Part shown: one piece after another, positions 58,389 through 64,000 of the stretch | Position numbering within the stretch: the stretch's first letter is position 1 | How the letters are laid out: each line of letters opens with the position of its first letter | NCBI RefSeq assembly: GCF_030538495.1 | Contig: NZ_JAUNTW010000001.1 | Location: forward strand, 25,068-89,067 | DNA: 64,000 nucleotides | Direction of reading: 5' to 3' | Source: Paracoccus sp. (in: a-proteobacteria) | GTDB lineage: Bacteria > Pseudomonadota > Alphaproteobacteria > Rhodobacterales > Rhodobacteraceae | Notes under the pieces: generated by a model | What the model was told of the DNA's origin: nothing | Seen by the model: the letters and a program-made list of their open reading frames with translations, nothing else | The model's database searches: none | Translations under genes and position numbers: made by a program

Positions 58389-59400
58389 GCCATTGCTTGA
58401 TGTGCGCGATCTGCGCGTGACCTTTCACATCCGCCGCGAAGGTGACATGCCGTGGACCAAACCCCGCGCGCTGCACGCCGTGGGAGGGGTGGATTTCACG
58501 CTGAACCCCGGCGAAACGCTGGGCGTTGTCGGCGAATCCGGTTGTGGCAAATCCACGCTGGCCCGTGCGCTGATCGGGCTGGTCCCGGCATCGGGTCAGG
58601 CGGAATGGATCGACGGGCGCGACCTCTTGTCGCTGTCGGCCAGCCAGATGATGAAATACCGCAGCGATATTCAGATGGTGTTCCAAGACCCCTTGGCGTC
58701 GCTGAATCCGCGCATGACCGTGGGCCAGATCATCGCCGAACCGCTGACCACGCATCACCCCGGCCTGTCGCGGGACGAGGTGAAAACCCGCGTCAAGGGA
58801 ATGATGGAAAAGGTCGGCCTGCTGCCGAACCAGATCAACCGTTACCCGCATGAATTTTCGGGCGGCCAGTGTCAGCGGATCGGCATTGCCCGCGCGCTGA
58901 TCGTGCAGCCCAAACTGATTATCTGCGACGAACCGGTGTCGGCGCTTGATGTGTCGATTCAGGCGCAGGTCATCAACCTGTTGATTGATTTGCAAAAAGA
59001 ACTGGGGCTGTCGCTGGTCTTTATCGCGCATGACCTGTCGGTTGTGAAACATATCAGCGACCGGGTGATGGTGCTGTATCTGGGCAAGGTGATGGAGATC
59101 GCGTCGTCCGATGATCTCTATGCCGATCCGCAGCACCCCTATACGCAGGCGCTGTTGTCGGCGGTTCCCGTCCCCGATCCGGTGGTCGAGGCCGCGAAAA
59201 CCGTCGTTCCGCTGCGGGGCGATTTGCCGTCGCCGCTGTCTCCGCCTTCGGGTTGTGTGTTCCGCACCCGCTGCCCGCGCGCGGCGGCGGAATGTGCGCA
59301 ATCGGCGCCGCCTCTGCGCGGTGACGGCCATCAGGTCGCCTGCCATTTCCCCGGCCCCCTGACCCAAGCCGAGCTAACCCCCGAGGCCGCGACCGCCTGA
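58381..59400 (+). CDS. oppF: Oligopeptide ABC transporter ATPase OppF
   Basis: A 339-aa ATPase partner of OppD: 'GESGCGKSTLARALIGL', 'VFQDPLASLNPRMTVGQI', 'FSGGQCQRIGIARALI' and 'LIICDEPVSALDVSIQAQV', with the C-terminal 'PPSGCVFRTRCPRA'. The ATG at 58381 overlaps the oppD stop by 8 bp, and its TGA overlaps the next ATG. Confidence 0.94.
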   Translation: MTKPLLDVRDLRVTFHIRREGDMPWTKPRALHAVGGVDFTLNPGETLGVVGESGCGKSTLARALIGLVPASGQAEWIDGRDLLSLSASQMMKYRSDIQMVFQDPLASLNPRMTVGQIIAEPLTTHHPGLSRDEVKTRVKGMMEKVGLLPNQINRYPHEFSGGQCQRIGIARALIVQPKLIICDEPVSALDVSIQAQVINLLIDLQKELGLSLVFIAHDLSVVKHISDRVMVLYLGKVMEIASSDDLYADPQHPYTQALLSAVPVPDPVVEAAKTVVPLRGDLPSPLSPPSGCVFRTRCPRAAAECAQSAPPLRGDGHQVACHFPGPLTQAELTPEAATA

Positions 59401-61250
59401 TGCGGCCCGACCCAACCGCGCCCAGCTATTCCGCACGCTGGGCGGCGCTGAAGAACATCCCGCCCTTTTTGCGCATGGTCTGGCAGGCCAGTGCGGGGCT
59501 GACGCTGGCCATGATCGTGCTGCGTCTGTGCCGGGCGGTCATGCCGGTGGCGATGCTGTGGGTCGGCAAGCTGATCATCGACACGGTGCTGGCGCTGTCG
59601 GCGCTGCCCGACGCGCCGGGCGATCTGGCCGGGTGGTGGACCAGCGGGCTGGCCGCGCCGCTGATCTGGCTGGTCGTGATCGAATTGGGTCTGGCCTTGG
59701 CGCAGGATATTCTGGGCCGGTTGGTCAGCTTTACCGACACGCTGTTGCAGGAAAAGCTGGTCATCGCCATCTCTACCCGGCTGATGGACCACGCCGCGCG
59801 TCTGGATCTGGCCACGTTCGAGGACGCGGGGTTTCAGGACCGTCTGGACCGCGCGCGGCGTCAGACGATGGGCCGCATCCCGCTGGTCAATCAGATCATG
59901 GGCCAGATGCAGGACGCCGTGACCGTCGCCAGCTTTGCCGTGGGCTTGGTGATCTACAATCCGTGGCTGGTGGTGCTGTTGGCGGTCGCGCTGATCCCGT
60001 CGCTGTTTGGGGAAATGCACTTTAACGCGCAAAGCTATGCCCTGAATTTCCGGCGCGCGCATGACCGGCGGGAACGCGATTATCTGCGCATGATCGGCGC
60101 CAGTGCCGAGACCGCAAAAGAGGTGAAGATTTTCGGCCTCAACCCATTCCTGCGCGACCGATACCTGACGCTGGCGCGACGGTTTTACGTCGAAAACCGC
60201 GCGATTCAGGCGCGGCAATTGTCGGTGATGGCGGTGCTGACGGCGGTTGGCACGCTGGCTTATTACGGGGCCTTTGTCTGGATCGTGGCGCAGGCGCTGA
60301 CCGGCGGGCTGTCGATTGGCGATCTGACGTTTTTGTCGGGCAGCTTTCTGCGCCTGCGCGGCCTGATCGAAGGGTTGCTGAACGCCTTTTCCAACATGGC
60401 CGGTCAGGCAATGTATCTGGATGATTTGTTTCGGTTTTTCACCGAAAAACCCCGGATCGACAGCCCGCCCGACGCCCTGCCCGTTCCGAACCCCATCCGT
60501 CAGGGCTTTCGGTTTGAAAATGTCGGATTCCGCTATCCGGGGCGCGATGCGTGGGCGATTCGCGGGATGAGCTTTGACCTGACCGCCGGGGAAACCGTCG
60601 CCTTGGTCGGCGAAAACGGCGCGGGCAAAACGACCATCGTTAAGCTGCTGGCGCGGCTCTATGACCCCGACGAAGGGCGCATTACGCTGGACGGGCGCGA
60701 TCTGCGCGACTATGATCTGGACCAGTTGCGCGACAGTATTGGCGTTATTTTTCAGGACTTTGTGCGGTTTTCACTGACGGCATCGGATAACATCGCCACC
60801 GGTCGCATTGACGCGCGCGACGACCGCCCGCGTATTCGCGCCGCCGCCGAACGCGGTCTGGCCGATCAGGTGATCGCGCGCCTGCCCGGCGGCTATGACC
60901 AAATGGTCGGCAAACGATTCGCGCATGGCTTGGACCTGTCAGGCGGGGAATGGCAGAAACTGGCGATTGCCCGCGCCTATATGCGTGACGCGCAGCTGCT
61001 GATTCTGGACGAACCGACCGCCGCACTGGACGCCCGCGCCGAATATGAGGTGTTTCAGCGGTTCAAAGACCTGATGACCGGCAAAACCGCCCTGTTGATT
61101 TCGCATCGTTTTTCATCGGTGCGCATGGCCGACCGGATCATCATGCTGGAAAATGGTCGCGTTGAATCGCAGGGCAGCCATGACGAATTGATCGCCGCAT
61201 CAGGGCGTTACCGCGAATTGTTCGAATTGCAGGCGCAGGGCTATCGCTGA
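59400..61250 (+). CDS. ABC half-transporter fused to the opp operon
   Basis: A 616-aa protein with an N-terminal membrane domain of about six spans (residues 25-330) and a C-terminal ATPase with 'GENGAGKTTIVKLLARLY', 'LSGGEWQKLAIARAYM' and 'LLILDEPTAALD'. It resembles export-type half-transporters that work as dimers. Its ATG overlaps the oppF stop (TGATG), so it is translated with the importer. The cargo is unknown. It could export peptides or act on the envelope. The subfamily is not resolved. Confidence 0.85.
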   Translation: MRPDPTAPSYSARWAALKNIPPFLRMVWQASAGLTLAMIVLRLCRAVMPVAMLWVGKLIIDTVLALSALPDAPGDLAGWWTSGLAAPLIWLVVIELGLALAQDILGRLVSFTDTLLQEKLVIAISTRLMDHAARLDLATFEDAGFQDRLDRARRQTMGRIPLVNQIMGQMQDAVTVASFAVGLVIYNPWLVVLLAVALIPSLFGEMHFNAQSYALNFRRAHDRRERDYLRMIGASAETAKEVKIFGLNPFLRDRYLTLARRFYVENRAIQARQLSVMAVLTAVGTLAYYGAFVWIVAQALTGGLSIGDLTFLSGSFLRLRGLIEGLLNAFSNMAGQAMYLDDLFRFFTEKPRIDSPPDALPVPNPIRQGFRFENVGFRYPGRDAWAIRGMSFDLTAGETVALVGENGAGKTTIVKLLARLYDPDEGRITLDGRDLRDYDLDQLRDSIGVIFQDFVRFSLTASDNIATGRIDARDDRPRIRAAAERGLADQVIARLPGGYDQMVGKRFAHGLDLSGGEWQKLAIARAYMRDAQLLILDEPTAALDARAEYEVFQRFKDLMTGKTALLISHRFSSVRMADRIIMLENGRVESQGSHDELIAASGRYRELFELQAQGYR

Positions 61251-61321
61251 TGCGGCGATATGCCCGCTTGATTGGTCAGGTTTTCTGTCCTATTTAACGC
61301 GCGTAACCCGATGGTGATGCC

Positions 61322-61858
61322 ATGTCATTTCTGCGCCGCATTTTCTACGGTGAACCGCGCGGGCGCGCGTTAACCACCGACCGCCGGGTTGAACTGCGCG
61401 GCCTGACCCCGCATGATCAACCCCAGCACATCGACCACCTGTTGCGCCTGTCCGACAGCGACCGTTTTTCACGGTTTCATCACCGGATGGATGACGACCG
61501 CGTGCGCGCCTATTCCAATGGCTTGGATTGGCATAACGTGTTGATGTTCGGCGTTTTTGTGGATGGGACGCTGCGCGGTGTGGCGGAATTGCTGTTCAGC
61601 GGCAATCGCGACAACGCCGAAATCGCCATTTCCGTTGAACGCGATTGGCAGCACGAAGGCTTTGGCAAATTGCTGGTCCTGTCCGCGACCTTGGCCGCGC
61701 GCCGCATCGGGATCGCGGATTTGCATATGTCGTTTTTGCAAAACAATCACGGGATGCGTGGGCTGGCCCGTGATCTGGGCGCCGAGTTCGAGGCCGCCGA
61801 TGGCGTCATCCTGACCCATCGGCACCTTGATGCGTTAACCAACCAGCCGCAGGCGTAA
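61322..61858 (+). CDS. GNAT-family N-acetyltransferase
   Basis: A 178-aa acetyltransferase with the acetyl-CoA binding region 'AEIAISVERDWQHEGFGKLLVLSATLAARRIG' (about 98-130; Q/R-x-x-G-x-G/A-like 'QHEGFGK') and a preceding 'GVFVDGTLRGVAELLF'. The substrate is unknown. Its stop meets the lysK stop head to head at 61858/61859 with no spacer. Confidence 0.88.
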   Translation: MSFLRRIFYGEPRGRALTTDRRVELRGLTPHDQPQHIDHLLRLSDSDRFSRFHHRMDDDRVRAYSNGLDWHNVLMFGVFVDGTLRGVAELLFSGNRDNAEIAISVERDWQHEGFGKLLVLSATLAARRIGIADLHMSFLQNNHGMRGLARDLGAEFEAADGVILTHRHLDALTNQPQA

Positions 61859-63442
61859 TTACGCCCCGGCCAGTTCCCCACGCAGACCGCGCGCGATCAA
61901 TTCGCGTGTTTCATCAACACCATAGAGCGCGACGAACCCGCCAAAACGCGGCCCCTGATCAGCACCCAGCAGCACCTGATACAGCGCCGCGAACCAATCG
62001 CGCAGGTTTTCGTAACCGTGATCTTTGCCCACGGCAAAGACCATCGACTGCAACGCCTCGGCATCGGCGGGTTGATCCCACGCCGCCAGACGGTCGGCCA
62101 GATCCTGCATCGCGGTTCGTTCGGCATCGGTCGGGGCGCGGAATTGGCGCGTCGGCGCGACGAAATCGGTGAAATAGCGCACGGCAAAACCCGCCGCCTG
62201 ATCCAGTCCCGGATGCGTTTCCGGCGTTGCCTCGGGCGCATAACGGCGGATGAATCCCCACAGCCCGTCTTTGTCGCTGGCCCCGGCCACCGATGCCAGA
62301 TTCAGCAACATTTGAAACGGCACCACCATATCGGACGTCGGCACCTGCCCGCTGTGAATATGAAAAACCGGGTTTGCCAATTGCTGATCCGGGTTTTGCG
62401 CCGGATAGGCGCGCAATTGCTGATGATATTCGTCAACCGCCTTGGGGATAACGTCGAAATACATGCGCTTTGCCGTTTTCGGCTTTTGATACATGAAATA
62501 CGACAGGCTTTCCGTTGCGGCATAGGTCAGCCATTCATCAATCGACAACCCATTGCCTTTTGATTTACTGATTTTCTGGCCGTGCTGATCCAAAAACAGT
62601 TCATAGGTGAAATGTTCCGGCTTTTTCCCGCCCAGAATTTCACAAATACGGTCGTAAATCGGCGTATTTGTGCTGTGGTCTTTGCCATACATTTCAAAAT
62701 CAACGTCCAGAGCCGCCCAACGAGCGCCAAAGTCCGGTTTCCACTGCAATTTCACATTCCCGCCGGTCACGGGCAGCGTGGTTTCCGTGCCGTCTTCGTC
62801 GTCGAAGGTGATCGTGCCGGCGCGCGGGTCGATGTTTTTGATCGGCACATACAGAACGCGGCCCGTGGTCGGGCTGATCGGCAGGAAACAGGAATAGGTT
62901 TGCTGCCGTTCTTCGCGCAGCGATGCCAACATCACCGCCATAATATCGTCGTATTTTTCGGTCGCCCGCATCAGCGTTTCGTCAAACTGACCGGATTTAT
63001 AAAATTCAGTCGCGCTGATGAATTCATATTCAAACCCGAACGTATCCAAAAACCGGCGCAGCATGGCGTTATTATGATCGCCAAAGCTGTTATATTCACC
63101 AAAAGGATCGGGAACCGCCGTCAGCGGCAATTGCAGGTTTTTGTGCAACATGTCCTGTTGCGGGACGTTTTCCGGCACTTTGCGCATGCCGTCCATATCG
63201 TCGGAAAAACAAAAAAGACGCGTCGGAATATCGGAAATCATTTCAAAGGCGCGGCGGATCATCGTGGTGCGCGCCACCTCGCCAAAGGTGCCGATATGCG
63301 GCAGGCCGGACGGGCCGTAACCCGTTTCAAACAGGACATAGCCCTTGGCCGGGTCTTTCTTTTCATAGCGTTTCAGCACCCGGCGCGCCTCTTCGAACGG
63401 CCAAGCCTTCGACGTCATCGCGGCATCGCGCAAGGTGGTCAT
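61859..63442 (-). CDS. lysK: Class I lysyl-tRNA synthetase
   Basis: A 527-aa enzyme of the archaeal-type class I LysRS, found in alphaproteobacteria instead of the class II form. '[19 protein letters not shown]' (HIGH-type, His49-Gly51) and 'KISKS' (290-294) are the nucleotide-binding motifs. '[19 protein letters not shown]' and '[27 protein letters not shown]' are typical. The start ATG at 63442 is followed by '[26 protein letters not shown]'; a second ATG nine codons later is possible. Length matches the family. Confidence 0.96.
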   Translation of the reverse strand: MTTLRDAAMTSKAWPFEEARRVLKRYEKKDPAKGYVLFETGYGPSGLPHIGTFGEVARTTMIRRAFEMISDIPTRLFCFSDDMDGMRKVPENVPQQDMLHKNLQLPLTAVPDPFGEYNSFGDHNNAMLRRFLDTFGFEYEFISATEFYKSGQFDETLMRATEKYDDIMAVMLASLREERQQTYSCFLPISPTTGRVLYVPIKNIDPRAGTITFDDEDGTETTLPVTGGNVKLQWKPDFGARWAALDVDFEMYGKDHSTNTPIYDRICEILGGKKPEHFTYELFLDQHGQKISKSKGNGLSIDEWLTYAATESLSYFMYQKPKTAKRMYFDVIPKAVDEYHQQLRAYPAQNPDQQLANPVFHIHSGQVPTSDMVVPFQMLLNLASVAGASDKDGLWGFIRRYAPEATPETHPGLDQAAGFAVRYFTDFVAPTRQFRAPTDAERTAMQDLADRLAAWDQPADAEALQSMVFAVGKDHGYENLRDWFAALYQVLLGADQGPRFGGFVALYGVDETRELIARGLRGELAGA

Positions 63443-63526
63443 CGCAAATCTCCTGATTGTGGTGGGGTCGGCTTATTGAAACGGGCGCGCATCGTCAATA
63501 ATCTGGCGTGGTGAAAGGAGCCGCCC

Positions 63527-63949
63527 ATGACCGTTGAACTGCCCTCTTTGTCCCCGTGCGATGCTTTGGTCGCGGTGATGGTCGCTGTGTCGGCGTCGAA
63601 TGCGACCATGCATATGTCGGAATTGGTCGCGATTCAGCGCATGGTCGATCACGCGCCGGTCTTTGCGACCTATGATCAGGACCGAATTCGCGCCGTCAGT
63701 CAAACCGTCATGACCCTGTTCGAGGAAGAAGAAGGCTTGGACGCCCTGTTTGGTCTGATTCTGGATGGACTGCCGGAAAAGCTGTATGAAACCGCCTATG
63801 CCTTGGCCTGTGATGTGGCGGCGGCGGATGCCCATCTGGACGAAACCGAGGCCGAGATGCTGGCCGAAATCCGGCATCAGCTGAACATTTCCCGCCTGCA
63901 TGCGGCGGCGATCGAATTGTCGGCGCGGGTGCGTCATCTGACCGTCTAA
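63527..63949 (+). CDS. TerB-like tellurite-resistance-family protein
   Basis: A 140-aa all-helical protein of the TerB/DjlA-N group: 'DALVAVMVAVSASNATMHMSELVAIQRMVDHAPVF', then 'ETAYALACDVAAADAHLDETEAEMLAEIRHQLNI'. The acidic D-x-x-x-x-x-E patterns could bind metal. Family members are linked to stress or envelope functions, and few have known roles. It is divergent from lysK. Confidence 0.82.
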   Translation: MTVELPSLSPCDALVAVMVAVSASNATMHMSELVAIQRMVDHAPVFATYDQDRIRAVSQTVMTLFEEEEGLDALFGLILDGLPEKLYETAYALACDVAAADAHLDETEAEMLAEIRHQLNISRLHAAAIELSARVRHLTV

Positions 63950-64000
63950 AGCTTTGCTGCGAAACTGGTTAACAAATCCCGATGCAGCGCGCGCGCCTGA

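Overview
The window looks like a chromosomal segment of an alphaproteobacterium of the order Rhodobacterales (family Rhodobacteraceae). The evidence is high GC, a class I lysyl-tRNA synthetase, glnD-murJ followed closely by trpS, a TakP-like TRAP system, a cobU-cobT-cobS cluster and a glcDEF/glcB/glcG glycolate cluster. The genus cannot be fixed from the sequence alone. There are no rRNA genes or CRISPR arrays. Two tRNA genes are present, and each marks the edge of an integrated element.

Layout. (1) 1-1723: end of an element inserted at the 3' end of a tRNA(CAU) gene (1724-1799), with a P4-type integrase, an AlpA-like regulator and an integrase-proximal block of 10-bp repeats. The rest lies outside the window. 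(2) 1912-3536: purM-purN. (3) 3575-12046: glycolate/glyoxylate cluster. glcD-glcE-glcF (glycolate oxidase) and glcB-glcG (malate synthase G and a GlcG-like protein) run leftward. An IclR-type and a FadR-type regulator are divergent from glcB and glcD, each with a recognisable operator-like inverted repeat. (4) 12371-28606: a 16.2-kb genomic island in tRNA-Arg(CCG), bounded by a perfect 46-bp direct repeat of the tRNA 3' half. (5) 28561-43521: housekeeping genes (mipA-like, ABC-F, gshB, yraN, rsmI, LpoA-like lipoprotein, glnD, murJ, an inactive rhomboid homologue, trpS, proB, obgE). (6) 43654-53627: SMR pump, selO, an EEP-fold protein, eno, a TRAP transporter in convergent halves, and cobU-cobT-cobS. 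(7) 53754-61250: a complete oligopeptide ABC importer (oppABCDF) with a sixth ABC half-transporter gene fused to the operon. (8) 61322-64000: GNAT acetyltransferase, lysK, and a TerB-like protein.

The island is the most interesting part. It has a frameshifted tyrosine recombinase with its small excisionase, an XRE regulator plus a small membrane protein, a MobV-type relaxase with candidate oriT repeats, a replication-like protein and a RelE/HigB-type toxin-antitoxin pair. Its core is a tightly overlapping operon of six reading frames: an orphan HigA-like regulator, a 41-aa frame that looks like a methyltransferase N-terminal remnant, a large SNF2/RapA-like helicase, a DUF4391 protein, a type III Mod methyltransferase and a type III Res helicase-nuclease. 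This is an enlarged type III restriction-modification locus, probably a defence system with two extra components carried on a mobilizable element.

The chromosomal genes work as expected: glycolate is oxidised to glyoxylate by GlcDEF and condensed with acetyl-CoA by GlcB. The Opp and TRAP systems import peptides and 2-oxo acids, and the Cob enzymes finish the lower loop of cobalamin.
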